From Parvularculaceae bacterium (GTDB lineage Bacteria; Pseudomonadota; Alphaproteobacteria; Caulobacterales; Parvularculaceae): a stretch of 53,607 nucleotides of DNA. Position numbers and translations under genes: made by a program. The DNA lies in the NCBI GenBank assembly GCA_020446945.1, contig JAGRDS010000001.1, forward strand, positions 239,189-292,795. The letters are read 5' to 3'. This document shows, piece by piece, positions 41,667 through 51,779 of this stretch (within the stretch, counting starts at the first letter, position 1; each line of letters begins with the position of its first letter). A model generated the notes under the pieces. The model searched no databases, was not told where the DNA came from, and saw only the letters and a list, made by a program, of their open reading frames with translations.

Positions 41667-44610
41667 CGCGCCTGCTCCGCGCGTTTACTCAATTGACGCA
41701 GGCCGACCCTTTCTCGGCGATCTCGCGGACGCGCTGATCGATGAACTAGGGCGGGATCTGGCGCATGCGCAAATTTTCCTGCCGACGCGGCGCTCATTGC
41801 GCGCAGCCGCCGACGCCGTCATCGACGCCTATGCAAGGCGCGGCGTCAACGCCGCCCTGTTGCCGCGGTTTCGCGCTATCGGCGATATCGAGGAAGATGA
41901 GCTTTCCATATTCGCCGGCGACGCCGGCGACGAAATCGATCTCGCGCCTGCAATCTCTGCGACAGCGCGCCTTTCAACGCTTGCGCGCTTCGTCGCTGAA
42001 CGCGACCGGGTATTCGCCGGACAGGAAAACTGGCCTGCTGCGGTCGCCGCCGCGCGCGAGCTTGGCAAGCTGATCGATTCCTTTCACACGGAGGAGATCG
42101 ATTTCGGCGCGTTGGCCGCGCTTGACGTCGCCGATGTCGCCGAACACTGGCGCAATTCGCTCAAATTCCTTGAAATCGTCACGCAGGCCTGGCCCGCACA
42201 CCTCAAGGAGATCGGCCGGCTGGACGCCGCCGAGCGCCGCGCGCGGCTGATCAGCGCGATGGCGCGGCGGATAGAGGAAAACCCGCCTGCGCATCCGATC
42301 GTCATCGCCGGCTCGACGGCGAGCGCGCCGGCGGTCGCACGCCTGGTCAACGCGATTGCGCGCGCGCCGATCGGCGCAGCGGTGCTGCCCGGTCTTGACC
42401 GCACAATGGATGCGCGCGGGTGGAACGCCGTTAAAGGCGAGGACGCGCATCCGCAATCCGGCCTTCGAGCCCTGCTCGATCGCCTCGATCTTTCGCCGCG
42501 CGATATCCGCATCTGGCCGAAATCCGGCGGCGATTCTCCGCGTACGAACCTGTTGACGCTGGCGCTGCGGCCGGCGGAAGCGACGGACGAATGGGTCTCG
42601 CTTGTCGCCGCCATGACGAAAAACGACGAAAATCTGAGCCGGGCGAGCGACGGGCTTCATCTCATTGAGGCCGATAATGAAGAGGCGGAGGCGAGCATTA
42701 TCGCCGCTCTTTTTCGTGAAACTGTCGAAACGCCCGAGAGAACGGCATTTCTGATTACGCCTGACCGCATGCTGGCGCGTCGCGTCGCGCTCAAGATGCG
42801 GCGGTGGAATATCATCGTCGATGACAGCGCGGGCGTGCCTTTCACCAATACCCAATGCGGAACATTTCTGCGTCTTGTCGCGGCTTTTCTTGAAAACCCC
42901 GGCGATCCGGTTTCCATACTCGCCCTGCTTCGCCATCCGCTGACGCAATTGCAAACCGAGAACGCCGCCGGAGCGATTGATGCGATCGATCGCGCATTGC
43001 GCGGCGCGATACCGGCGCGCGGTCTTGAAAGTCTCGCCGCGCGATTCGCCGCCGAGAGCGAGCGATCCAACCCCGCCGCGCTGGCTGCGGTCAATGAGCT
43101 GATGAGTGCGGCGGCGGCGTTTTCGCAAGCAGAAAACGCGACGTTCGGCGAGATGCTCGCCGGGCTCGTATCCGCCGCCGAAAAGCTTGCCGACGGCCAA
43201 AACCTCTGGTCCGGCGCGGACGGGGAAACGGGCGCCTCGCTATTGAGCGAACTCGGCGAAGACGCCGGCGCGTTGAGCGCCGTCGGCGCGGCGCGTTTCA
43301 CAGACCTATTAACAGTCTTTATCGCCGGCGCGGCGGTCCGCGCGCGGCGCGGCGCGCACCCTCGGCTCGCCATCCTCGGCCCGCTCGAGGCGCGTCTGCA
43401 AACCGCCGACCGCGTTATTCTCGGCGGACTGAACGAAGGCGTCTGGCCGCATGATGCGGCAAGCGACCCCTTCCTGTCGCGCAAAATGCGCGCGGACCTT
43501 AATCTCGCCTCGCCGGAACGGCGTATCGGACTTTCCGCGCACGACTTCGAAGGATTCGCCGCCAGAGGCGAGACATTCCTGACGCGGGCCATGCGCGCGG
43601 GCGGAAAGCCGGCGGACCCGTCCCGCTGGATCGTCCGCTTAAAGAATATACTGAAAGGCGCCGACGCTGTTGCAACTGTCGATTGCTCGAACTATTGGCG
43701 TGCGCTCATGCGCAGGCTGGATGAGCCGGACAAGGTAACGCCGGTTGACAAGCCGCGGCCGAAAGCCGGCCCAGGACGGCGACCTGCTAAACTGTCGGTG
43801 ACGCGCATCGAAAGATGGCTGCGCGATCCCTACAGCATCTATGCGGGATATCTTCTCGATCTGCGAAAGCTGGAAGACCCCGGCGCCGAATTCGACAATC
43901 GGGAAATGGGCAATCTGCTGCATCGCGTTTTCCAGACGGCCGCCGAAGCCGAAACGCCGCCGACGGTGCACAGCCTTTCGGCCGCCTACGACGCATTGGC
44001 GCCTGAATACGCGATGAACGATGCGCAGCGCCGTTTCTGGTCGCTCGCGGTTGAAGGCGCGTTCCGATGGTTCATCGATTTCGACGCCGAGCGGCGCAAC
44101 GAAGGCCGCGCCGGCGCTCTGGAGCGCGAGGGGGTCTGGACGCCGGACGAAATAGTTCCGCCCTTCACGCTGACTGCGCGCGCCGACCGTATCGACATTT
44201 TGAATGACGGGCGCGCGGCGATATTCGACTACAAGCTTGGACGCCCGCCGAGCGAAAAGCAGGTGAAGCGATTTTCGCCGCAATTGCCGCTAACCGGCGC
44301 GATTGTCGAAACCGGCGGCTTCGCCGATATCGGCAAGCGCGAAGTCGGCGCATTCGCCTATCATCGCATCGCAAACCGGACAGACAAGGAAGCTGACAAC
44401 ACGCTGGCGAAAGAAGGCGCGGCGGCGGCGGACGCTGTCCGCGAGGCGGCGGAAAACCTGATCCGCTGGGTCAAATTTTATGACGATCCGGACGCGGTTT
44501 ATCTTTCGCAGCCGCGCGCCGAGTTCACGACGGATTTCGGCGATTACGATCTCCTTGCTCGGCGCAAGGAGTGGGGCGCGCAAGGCGATGGCGGCGAGGA
44601 CGGGGAATGA
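41632..44610 (+). CDS. addB: Double-strand break repair protein AddB
   Basis: Subunit of the AddAB helicase-nuclease that resects double-strand breaks for RecA. The 992-residue alphaproteobacterial-type AddB has a weakly conserved helicase-like N-terminal part (IFLPTRRSLRAA, with IVIAGSTAS at about 223-231). The C-terminal nuclease has GNLLHRVFQ, ARADRID and the FDYKLG motif (about residue 866). AddB is known to lack active helicase motifs. ATG at 41632 overlaps murU by 35 bases. Its stop overlaps the addA start as ATGA, so the two are translationally coupled. Confidence 0.95.
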   Translation: MSKNARPDLLSDAPAPRVYSIDAGRPFLGDLADALIDELGRDLAHAQIFLPTRRSLRAAADAVIDAYARRGVNAALLPRFRAIGDIEEDELSIFAGDAGDEIDLAPAISATARLSTLARFVAERDRVFAGQENWPAAVAAARELGKLIDSFHTEEIDFGALAALDVADVAEHWRNSLKFLEIVTQAWPAHLKEIGRLDAAERRARLISAMARRIEENPPAHPIVIAGSTASAPAVARLVNAIARAPIGAAVLPGLDRTMDARGWNAVKGEDAHPQSGLRALLDRLDLSPRDIRIWPKSGGDSPRTNLLTLALRPAEATDEWVSLVAAMTKNDENLSRASDGLHLIEADNEEAEASIIAALFRETVETPERTAFLITPDRMLARRVALKMRRWNIIVDDSAGVPFTNTQCGTFLRLVAAFLENPGDPVSILALLRHPLTQLQTENAAGAIDAIDRALRGAIPARGLESLAARFAAESERSNPAALAAVNELMSAAAAFSQAENATFGEMLAGLVSAAEKLADGQNLWSGADGETGASLLSELGEDAGALSAVGAARFTDLLTVFIAGAAVRARRGAHPRLAILGPLEARLQTADRVILGGLNEGVWPHDAASDPFLSRKMRADLNLASPERRIGLSAHDFEGFAARGETFLTRAMRAGGKPADPSRWIVRLKNILKGADAVATVDCSNYWRALMRRLDEPDKVTPVDKPRPKAGPGRRPAKLSVTRIERWLRDPYSIYAGYLLDLRKLEDPGAEFDNREMGNLLHRVFQTAAEAETPPTVHSLSAAYDALAPEYAMNDAQRRFWSLAVEGAFRWFIDFDAERRNEGRAGALEREGVWTPDEIVPPFTLTARADRIDILNDGRAAIFDYKLGRPPSEKQVKRFSPQLPLTGAIVETGGFADIGKREVGAFAYHRIANRTDKEADNTLAKEGAAAADAVREAAENLIRWVKFYDDPDAVYLSQPRAEFTTDFGDYDLLARRKEWGAQGDGGEDGE

Positions 44611-47600
44611 ACGCGGCGACTATCATCGAGACGACGACGCAGAACCAGCGCCGGGCCGCCGATCCGGCGATGTCCACTTTCGTCTCGGCGAACGCCGGCG
44701 CCGGCAAGACGCGCGTTCTGACAAACCGCGTCGCCCGGTTGCTTCTTGAGCGTGTCTCGCCCTCGACAATCCTATGCATCACCTTCACCAAAGCCGCAGC
44801 CGCAGAAATGGCCGAGCGTCTGTTCAAACTGCTCGGAAGTTGGGCGCTGGCGGATGATGAGACCTTGCGCGCGGCGCTGGCGGAACTTGACGGCGCCGGC
44901 CGCCCGCGCGACGGCGAGGAGCTTGCGCGGGCGCGGCGATTGTTCGCGAGGGCGCTTGAAACGCCGGGCGGGCTGAAAATCCAGACGATCCACTCATTCT
45001 GCGAAAGCGTGTTAAAGCGGTTTCCGCTAGAGGCGGGCGTGCCGCCTGGTTTCAACGTCATCGAAGACCTGGAATCGGCGAGCCTGAAACACGCTGCGGT
45101 CGATCTCGCCGCCGCGGCGGCGCACGGCGATGCGGCGGCTGCCTTCAGGCATCTCCTGTCGCGCATGAATGGCGGGACGCTGCGCGATTTGCTTATTAAT
45201 TCCTTGGGCGATCGCGGCGCATTCGCGTGCGCCGAAGCGCTCGGCTGGGAGGGCGTTAAATCGCAGATAGCCCAAACGCTCGACGTCGATGAAACGACGA
45301 GCGCGGATAAACTTACCGATGAGATGTTTGCTTTGCTGGATCGCACGCGCCTTGCTGACGCATGGGCCGCTTTCGAGGCGAGCGGCGGTAATCCGAAGAA
45401 GTACTGCGCGCCGCCGTTGCAGGTCTTCCTTGAGTCGGACATCCGCAGCGAACGGCTCGCCGCACTTATAAGGCTGTTTCTCGACACCAATTCGAATCCG
45501 CGCGCGAAATTTGGAACAAAAGCAACAGAAAAGATTGACCCGACAATCGAAGACTACATGTGCGGCGAGCGTGATAAATTCGTCGCCGCGCTCGACCGGA
45601 TTCGCGCAGCAAAGGCGTTTGCCGACACGTCCGCCTATTTAACGCTCGCCGAAACGGCGTTCGGCGCATATGACGATATGAAGTCGAAACGCGCATGTCT
45701 CGATTTTCATGACCTTATTTCGAAAACGAGCGCGCTGCTGCGCTCGCCGGGCGGCGCGCAATGGGTTCTCTACAAGCTCGACATGGGCCTTGAACACATA
45801 TTGCTGGACGAGGCGCAGGATACGGGCCCGGACGCCTGGAATGTTATCGAGGCGCCGTTGCAGGAGTTTTTCGCCGGCGTCGGGGCGCATGATCGAAAAC
45901 GCACGTTTTTCGCCGTCGGCGACCAGAAACAGTCGATCTATTCGTTCCAGGGCGCGGATGCGGCGCTGTTCGCCGAAAAGGAGCGCGATCTTGGTGAGAA
46001 GATTGCGGCGGCGAGCGAGTTTGAGTGCGTTCCGCTGAACGCCTCGTTCCGCACGACGGCGCCTGTATTGGAGTTTGTCGATGCGCTTTTCGCCGATGAC
46101 GCCGTTATCGATAATGTCAGCGACATAAAACCGTTGATCCATCATTGCACGCGCACGGGGCGCGCCGGGCTTGTCGAACTTTGGCCGCGCGTTCCAAAGC
46201 CCGAAAGAGCCGCTCCAAATCCATGGGATGCGCCGATCGACGCGCCGAGCGCGCAAAACCCGGCGCGAACGCTTGCGGACGCCGTTGCAGCGATGGTTGC
46301 GGGCTGGCTGCGCGACGGCGAAATTCTGGAATCGCAAGGGCGCCCGATCGAGCCCGGCGATATTATGATCCTGGTCCAGAATCGGGGCGGCCAATCGAAA
46401 AGCGCGCTGTTTTCTGAAGTGATCCGCGCGCTCGGCGCTGCGAAAGCGCCGGTCGCCGGCGCCGACAAATTTCGATTGACGGACGATCAGGCGGCGCTCG
46501 ATCTGCTTTCATATGCGCGCGCGGTTCTGTTCAAGGGCGACGATCTTTCGCTCGCTGAAACCCTAAAAAGCCCGTTTTTCAATATCGGCGAAGACAGCCT
46601 TTACGATCTCGCCGCCAATCGCGGGCGGCGCCGATTGTGGAACGAGTTGCGCGCGCGCGCCGGCGAACGCGCGGAATGGGCGTGCGCCTGTGAGGAAATA
46701 CGCGCCGCGCGCACGATCGCCTTGCGTGACGGCGCGGCTGCGTTTTTCACGCACATACTTGAGACGGGCGCACCATCGGGCTGGCGGCGCCTTGCAGATC
46801 GTCTGGGCGAACCGATGAGGGAGGCTGTCGAGGAGCTGTTGCGTCTCGCGCATGATTTCGAGTTGCGCAATCCGCGCTCGCTCCGTCTCTTTCTCGGCGC
46901 GATTATCGGATCAAACGCGGAGGTTTCGCGCGACGCGTCGGAGCACGGATCATTTATTCGCGTAATGACCGTTCATAAGTCGAAGGGACTGGAAGCGAAT
47001 ATTGTAATCCTCATCGATGCGCATCTCCCGGCGCAAACGAACAAAGCCGGCGCGATATTGCGTATCGCCGGGCCGAACGGCGATATGTTGCCTGCGCTCG
47101 CACTTGACGATGCGCGCGACATGCGCCTCCTGTCCGAAGCGCGCGAGCGCAGGAAAAGCCTCATCCGCGATGAATATCGACGCCTGTTATATGTAGCCGC
47201 GACCCGCGCGCGCGACCGGCTGTATATTTGCGGTCTGCAATCGGGCAACGTCAAAAATCCGCGGGCGAAAGCCCCCGCCGAACGGGACTGGCATTCGCTC
47301 GCCTGCGACGCTTTCGAGCGTCTCGGCGCGGGCGCGCAATTCGCAGGCGAGCGTTTCGGCGCTGAAGTATTGCGGCTTTCATCGTCGCAGACGGCGGCGC
47401 CCGACTGCGAAAAGCGGGATACGGAACCGACATTGGATAGTCCGGTTCCAGACTATTTAATGCGATCCGCAACGGCGGAAGCGGCGGCCAAACGGCTTTC
47501 GCCCTCCGACCTCGCGCATGGCGAGGACGGTCCCGCCTATTCGCCTGCGCGCGCAAAGAACCGGTTCCTGCGCGGGCGGTTGCTGCATCGTCTGCTGGAA

Positions 47601-48077
47601 CTGCTGCCTGAAGTTCCTCCGGAAAGCCGCCGCCGCGCAGCCGATCGCATCCTGTCGCCTTACGCCGGCGAGTTCGGCCGGAACGAACTTGACGCCATGC
47701 GCGAGGAAGCGATGCGCGTTCTGGAGGATCCAAGCTTTGCGCCCGTATTTGCGCGCGGCGGGATCGCGGAAGCGGCGATCGGCGGGCGGGCGAAAGGCGC
47801 GCGCGCCGGCGTCATTCTCTCCGGCCAGATCGACCGCCTCGCTTTTGACGGAGACCGCATTCTTATCGTCGATTACAAATCCAACCGCCCGCCGCCGACG
47901 CGGGTCAGCGAAGTCGCGCCCGCCTATGTCGCGCAACTCGCCGCCTATCGCGGGCTGCTCCAGGAAATCTATCCAGACCGCAAGATCGAGGCGGCGCTTG
48001 TCTGGACTTACGATGCGCGGTTGATGCCGATCCCGGACGAGATGCTGGATGCGGCGTTCAAAATGACGCTCGCGTGA
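44607..48077 (+). CDS. addA: Double-strand break repair helicase AddA
   Basis: Helicase-nuclease subunit of AddAB, 1156 residues. It has Walker A ANAGAGKTRVL (about 32-42), ITFTKAAAAEMAER, FHDLI and DEAQDT (motif II, about 405), GDQKQSIYSFQGAD (motif III) and MTVHKSKGLEA (motif V). RLLYVAATRARDRLY is motif VI. The C-terminal nuclease has GQIDRLA and IVDYKSNR, then AYVAQLAAYR. ATG at 44607 overlaps the addB stop. The cluster tsaE-amgK-murU-addB-addA-trxA is a conserved alphaproteobacterial order. Confidence 0.97.
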   Translation: MNAATIIETTTQNQRRAADPAMSTFVSANAGAGKTRVLTNRVARLLLERVSPSTILCITFTKAAAAEMAERLFKLLGSWALADDETLRAALAELDGAGRPRDGEELARARRLFARALETPGGLKIQTIHSFCESVLKRFPLEAGVPPGFNVIEDLESASLKHAAVDLAAAAAHGDAAAAFRHLLSRMNGGTLRDLLINSLGDRGAFACAEALGWEGVKSQIAQTLDVDETTSADKLTDEMFALLDRTRLADAWAAFEASGGNPKKYCAPPLQVFLESDIRSERLAALIRLFLDTNSNPRAKFGTKATEKIDPTIEDYMCGERDKFVAALDRIRAAKAFADTSAYLTLAETAFGAYDDMKSKRACLDFHDLISKTSALLRSPGGAQWVLYKLDMGLEHILLDEAQDTGPDAWNVIEAPLQEFFAGVGAHDRKRTFFAVGDQKQSIYSFQGADAALFAEKERDLGEKIAAASEFECVPLNASFRTTAPVLEFVDALFADDAVIDNVSDIKPLIHHCTRTGRAGLVELWPRVPKPERAAPNPWDAPIDAPSAQNPARTLADAVAAMVAGWLRDGEILESQGRPIEPGDIMILVQNRGGQSKSALFSEVIRALGAAKAPVAGADKFRLTDDQAALDLLSYARAVLFKGDDLSLAETLKSPFFNIGEDSLYDLAANRGRRRLWNELRARAGERAEWACACEEIRAARTIALRDGAAAFFTHILETGAPSGWRRLADRLGEPMREAVEELLRLAHDFELRNPRSLRLFLGAIIGSNAEVSRDASEHGSFIRVMTVHKSKGLEANIVILIDAHLPAQTNKAGAILRIAGPNGDMLPALALDDARDMRLLSEARERRKSLIRDEYRRLLYVAATRARDRLYICGLQSGNVKNPRAKAPAERDWHSLACDAFERLGAGAQFAGERFGAEVLRLSSSQTAAPDCEKRDTEPTLDSPVPDYLMRSATAEAAAKRLSPSDLAHGEDGPAYSPARAKNRFLRGRLLHRLLELLPEVPPESRRRAADRILSPYAGEFGRNELDAMREEAMRVLEDPSFAPVFARGGIAEAAIGGRAKGARAGVILSGQIDRLAFDGDRILIVDYKSNRPPPTRVSEVAPAYVAQLAAYRGLLQEIYPDRKIEAALVWTYDARLMPIPDEMLDAAFKMTLA

Positions 48078-48084
48078 GGTGCGG

Positions 48085-48112
48085 TTGATCTTCTGATCGG
48101 CCGCTCTACATT
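48085..48112 (+). promoter_or_regulatory. Candidate promoter of trxA
   Basis: TTGATCT (48085-48091), 13 bases, TCTACATT (48105-48112), matching 6 of 8 positions of the Caulobacter -10. It overlaps an imperfect 10-bp hairpin (48081-48104, TTCT loop, two G-T pairs) placed right after addA. It could let trxA be expressed apart from addAB. Confidence 0.42.
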
Positions 48113-48151
48113 CACGCTTCAGCAGCAACGGCTCCGCCGCAAGGAAACGCC

Positions 48152-48490
48152 ATGTCCACCAAACCCGTCACCGACGCTTCGTTCCAGACTGATGTTATTG
48201 ATGCAGACAAGCCCGTGCTTGTCGATTTCTGGGCGGAATGGTGCGGGCCCTGCCGCCAGATCGGCCCCGCCCTTGAGGAGCTGGCGGCCGAATTCGCAAA
48301 CGACCTGACCATCGCGAAGATCAATATTGACGAGAATCCGGAGACGCCGGGCAGGCTCGGCGTGCGCGGCATTCCGACGCTGATGATATTCAAGGACGGC
48401 AAGCTTGCGGCAACGAAAGTCGGCGCCGCGCCCAAAACTGCGCTTGCTGCGTGGATCAAGAGCCAGCTTGGCGCGACGGCCGGCGCCTGA
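48152..48490 (+). CDS. trxA: Thioredoxin 1
   Basis: Cytoplasmic dithiol-disulfide carrier of 112 residues. The active site is WCGPC (Cys31, Cys34), with the cis-proline loop in RGIPTLMIF (about 77) and the usual [13 protein letters not shown] strand-helix. ATG at 48152 follows AAGGAAA at good distance. It is last in the addAB cluster. Its stop ends exactly one base before the stop of the convergent dehydrogenase gene. Confidence 0.97.
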   Translation: MSTKPVTDASFQTDVIDADKPVLVDFWAEWCGPCRQIGPALEELAAEFANDLTIAKINIDENPETPGRLGVRGIPTLMIFKDGKLAATKVGAAPKTALAAWIKSQLGATAGA

Positions 48491-49303
48491 TTAGCTCTTC
48501 GATGCGATCCTGAAATTTCGCACCTGCCGTTTGACGAGCGCGGCGGCCCAGTCTCGCGGCGCCATGCGCAAGAGACACGCGACGAATTTGTTCCAGCGCC
48601 CCGGCACATAGACGGTGCGGCGCGATTCAACCGCGCCGAGCGCGCCGACCGCGACGGGCCGCGCTTGCATGAACATGAATTTCGGCAAACGCGCGACGAT
48701 GCCGCGCGTTTCATTCACGTCGTGAAACTCCGAATAAGTGAAGCCAGGACACAAAGCCGAGACGTTAACGCCGGTGGTTTCGTTTTCGGCGGCCAGCGCC
48801 TGCGAAAAACCGACAAGGAACGCCTTGCTCGCACCGTACATTGTGTGCCCGGCGCCGGCGGGGACAAGGCCCGCGAGCGACGCGACATTGATGATGCGCC
48901 CGTATCCGCGCGCCTGCATGCCCGGCAGAAAAAGCCGGACAAGATGGGCCGGCGCCGTCAACATCAGTTCGATAAAATCGCGGTGAGCTATCCAGTCCGC
49001 ATTCTCGAAGGCGCCCGGCAGACCGAAACCTGCGTTATTGATCAGAATATCGACGTCTGCGCCAAGCTTTCTCAATTCGTCTGCGATTTTCTGCGGCGAA
49101 CCAGGATCGGACAGATCCGCCTCGATCACAATCGCAGCTATTGAGAATTTTTCTTCAAGATTTGCGGCGAGTCGTTTGAGGCGTTCGCCGCGTCGTGCTG
49201 TCAAAACAAGATCTGCGCCTTTTTCAGCTAGCGCTACGGCGAACGCTTCGCCGATTCCAGCGGATGCGCCGGTGACCAGCGCACGCCTTCCCGTGTAGTT
49301 CAT
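48491..49303 (-). CDS. Short-chain dehydrogenase/reductase (DltE-like)
   Basis: NAD(P)-dependent oxidoreductase of 270 residues. The nucleotide loop is TGASAGIGEAF (11-21), basic residues after strand 2 (TARRGERL) favour NADP, and NNAGFG and the triad Ser (NVASLAG) and Tyr-x3-Lys (MYGASKAF) are present. The hydrophobic C-terminal part (about 235-255) is typical of the DltE/HSD-like group, whose members may bind membranes. Substrate unknown. Its stop directly abuts that of trxA, with no intergenic base. Confidence 0.85.
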   Translation of the reverse strand: MNYTGRRALVTGASAGIGEAFAVALAEKGADLVLTARRGERLKRLAANLEEKFSIAAIVIEADLSDPGSPQKIADELRKLGADVDILINNAGFGLPGAFENADWIAHRDFIELMLTAPAHLVRLFLPGMQARGYGRIINVASLAGLVPAGAGHTMYGASKAFLVGFSQALAAENETTGVNVSALCPGFTYSEFHDVNETRGIVARLPKFMFMQARPVAVGALGAVESRRTVYVPGRWNKFVACLLRMAPRDWAAALVKRQVRNFRIASKS

Positions 49304-49504
49304 CCGTACGCCTCCTGTCTTTTCTTCACACAGTCGTGACGCGCGATGCGCTGAATCGGTTTCGCTTTGCGGCGAGCCGGATCGCGTCGCGCAGATTATC
49401 GCTGCATCATGTCTACATCGGTTGATCCGGCGCGTCGCGCAATCGCTCGCCCGGGCCGGCCGGATCAGAGGGCGCAGCTTAGCTTTTCAGAGAGGAAAAC
49501 AGCC

Positions 49505-49816
49505 ATGAAGACCCTCGCGATCGTTTCGACCGTTCTTGCTATCGCCGCGACGCCTTGTTTCGCCGGCGATGTCTCATTTTCATATAACCGCTCGGATCTT
49601 GCGTCGTCGGCGCGGGTCGCCGCGCTTTATGAACGCATCGGGAAAAAAGCCGACGCGGCTTGCGGCATCTACCAGAACTCGCGCCTGTTCGCTGTCGCTT
49701 ATGAAGAAAGCTGCGTCGCGGCTGTTACGTCGGAGATTGTCGCCGGCATCGATAATGACCGCCTAACAAGCCTTCACGAAACGCAGGTTCACAATCGCGT
49801 CGCGGCGAACCGCTAG
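49505..49816 (+). CDS. UrcA family protein
   Basis: A 103-residue exported protein of the UrcA family, found mainly in Sphingomonadales, Caulobacterales and relatives. A signal peptide (MKTLAIVSTVLAIAATPCFAG) is followed by the family core: VSFSYNRSDLASSARVAALYERIGKKADAACG, with cysteines in ADAACG and YEESCVAAV that may pair. Function is unknown. ATG at 49505 follows GAGAGGAAAA; a longer frame upstream lacks a signal. The last four bases overlap the convergent O-antigen ligase-like gene. Confidence 0.88.
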   Translation: MKTLAIVSTVLAIAATPCFAGDVSFSYNRSDLASSARVAALYERIGKKADAACGIYQNSRLFAVAYEESCVAAVTSEIVAGIDNDRLTSLHETQVHNRVAANR

Positions 49817-51321
49817 ACGCGATTGCGCGAACGCCGGCGCGAGAATGTGACGCTCGCGCCGGCGAACGCCGCCGCCATGACGAATATCATGGCGAGATTT
49901 CCTGTTTGCGAGGTAATCAAGCGCGCAATCGCGATTGAAGCCGGCGCGGCGAATGCTGCGAAATATATCGCCGTCATGGAGGGGTGGCATCGCCGCGCTC
50001 GAGATAGAGCTGTTGCGGCGAACGCCGTCAGGAAACCGAGGAAAATAATCGGACCTGGGAAGCCGTAATCGAGCGCCAGCGACAAATAATAATTGTCAAT
50101 CGTTAGCGTCAGCCCCCAATAGCCGAGAACGCGCGTCGAACGTCCCGCGCCGTAGCCGCCGACAGGGCGCTTGAGGATTTTCGGCCACGCCTGCTCCACC
50201 TGGTCGATGCGCGATTGCGTCGAATTGGCCGCGGACACCCCGCTCGCGCCGGATATGACCCCATACGCGCCAATCGCTGCGATGGGCGATGCGAGAATGC
50301 AGAGCAGGCAGATCAGCCCCGCGAATGGCCTCCACCGCGAAGCCGAAGCGCGTTTTAAAAACCGCCAGCCGAGCAATGCGATCATCGTCGCCGAACCAAG
50401 CGCCGTCACCAGCATTGAGCCGCGCGAGTTTGTTGCAACGGCCCCCGCAACGATGGCGATGAAAGCGGCGGCCCAGAATATCCGCGCGCGATTTTTCTTT
50501 GCGGATACCAGAAATGCAAATGCGAATGGCGAAATGAAGGCGAGATGTTCACCGAGGGAAATCGGGTGCGTATGACTCGCCTGGGCGCGGAAGGCGCCGT
50601 CCCTTATTTTCTCGCTCTGGGCGATCCGCAGCCATTCAGCGTTGTCGGAAATAAAAGGCGATAGAATATTCGCCAGCAGCTTATGGCTCGTCGTTTCGCC
50701 GATTGCGACAAGCGCGACGAGGAATGCGCCAGTCGCAAAAACTTTCATGATGGCGACGAAATCGCGCTGGCGACGAGAATAGGTGAGAACTGCGCAATAG
50801 GGGAGAAGCCAGATAATCGCCTGGCGAAAGAATTCGGGAATTGCGATTGAGCGTCCCTCGGCGAAGGGAAGGCTCATGAACCCGATCAGGAAAAACAGGA
50901 AAACGAACGCGCTGACGGCGCCGCTTTTCCGGACTGCGAAGAGGAATTGCGCGCGCCGCCATCTCGAGAAAACCATGTCATAAAGAAAGAATGCGCTCAC
51001 CGCGTAAAAGACGAGGCGCGGCGGCGTCAAAATTGGCGCCGGTCCGAATTTGATGAAAAGATAGACCGGCCAGACCGGCAAAAGGAAAACCCCGACGAGA
51101 ATGAGTCCCATGACGACACGCCGCGGCGAGGCCTTGCCGGCAGGCGCGACGGCGACGACGCCGAGCGCGAGCGGGGCGAGAAAAGCGAGGCCGAGGGGCG
51201 GGTAAATGATCGTCGAAGCAGCAGCGAGCGCGGCGTAGAGCCCGACGCCAAGCGCCAGGCCCGCGGCGCCGGCGGCCCGGCGCGCGGAAAAATCCGGCTC
51301 AAAGTCGAATGTCTCGCTCAC
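49813..51321 (-). CDS. O-antigen ligase/polymerase-like membrane protein
   Basis: A 502-residue integral membrane protein with about ten to twelve predicted helices, of the WaaL/Wzy superfamily. The central part carries the large-loop region with NSRGSMLVTALG (about 286-297), and RPVGGYGAGRS (near 386) has the GxGxG-like motif of the C-terminal loop. These proteins link or polymerise glycan chains on the outer side of the inner membrane. No glycosyltransferases are adjacent, so it stands alone here. ATG at 51321 is the longest start. The 3' end overlaps urcA by four bases. Confidence 0.8.
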   Translation of the reverse strand: MSETFDFEPDFSARRAAGAAGLALGVGLYAALAAASTIIYPPLGLAFLAPLALGVVAVAPAGKASPRRVVMGLILVGVFLLPVWPVYLFIKFGPAPILTPPRLVFYAVSAFFLYDMVFSRWRRAQFLFAVRKSGAVSAFVFLFFLIGFMSLPFAEGRSIAIPEFFRQAIIWLLPYCAVLTYSRRQRDFVAIMKVFATGAFLVALVAIGETTSHKLLANILSPFISDNAEWLRIAQSEKIRDGAFRAQASHTHPISLGEHLAFISPFAFAFLVSAKKNRARIFWAAAFIAIVAGAVATNSRGSMLVTALGSATMIALLGWRFLKRASASRWRPFAGLICLLCILASPIAAIGAYGVISGASGVSAANSTQSRIDQVEQAWPKILKRPVGGYGAGRSTRVLGYWGLTLTIDNYYLSLALDYGFPGPIIFLGFLTAFAATALSRARRCHPSMTAIYFAAFAAPASIAIARLITSQTGNLAMIFVMAAAFAGASVTFSRRRSRNRV

Positions 51322-51427
51322 CCTCGCGTTGTATCAACGCTGAAGGCGCCATTTGGTTAACGCAACGCACCGAATTGATGCTCTAGCACGCGCCTTGCAT
51401 CGTATTATGCGTTAAGAAGTCGGAACC

Positions 51428-51724
51428 ATGGACGGTCTCGTTTTCATCGCCGCGCTCGGCGTCGTAATTTTGATTGTCGGCTGGTACCTCGCCAATGAAG
51501 CTGCGGGCGCAGACGGCGCCGTCGGCCTGCTGGCGCTTAAGGGCGAACCGGCGGCGAAAGGCGGCGATCCCTCAGCGCCGAAATATCGTAAAAAGAGCCG
51601 CGCCGCGCCGGCAAGACGCGGCGACCGCTCGCGAGAGAATTCGGATAGAGCCTATCGCCCGATACCGGCCGAATGTGCGTCACGGCGCTTTGAGGGGAGC
51701 ATCGACGATTATGACGAAAGGTGA
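51428..51724 (+). CDS. Small single-helix membrane protein
   Basis: A 98-residue protein with one N-terminal membrane helix (about 4-21) and a basic, low-complexity tail (about 37-80; KYRKKSRAAPARRGDR). It is not recognised as a family. ATG at 51428 has only a weak ribosome-binding site; TATTAT (51403-51408) upstream may be a -10. It faces dnaJ convergently, 55 bases away. It may be a real small membrane protein, but evidence is limited. Confidence 0.5.
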   Translation: MDGLVFIAALGVVILIVGWYLANEAAGADGAVGLLALKGEPAAKGGDPSAPKYRKKSRAAPARRGDRSRENSDRAYRPIPAECASRRFEGSIDDYDER

Positions 51725-51779
51725 CATGCGGGGCGCGGCGGCGCGGCGAAACCGCAAGGTTCAGTGCGCGAGACAAACC

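Noticed and set aside
41974..43200. A 408-codon open frame antisense to addB
   Set aside because: Low-complexity, Arg-rich translation without motifs; it is a shadow of addB.
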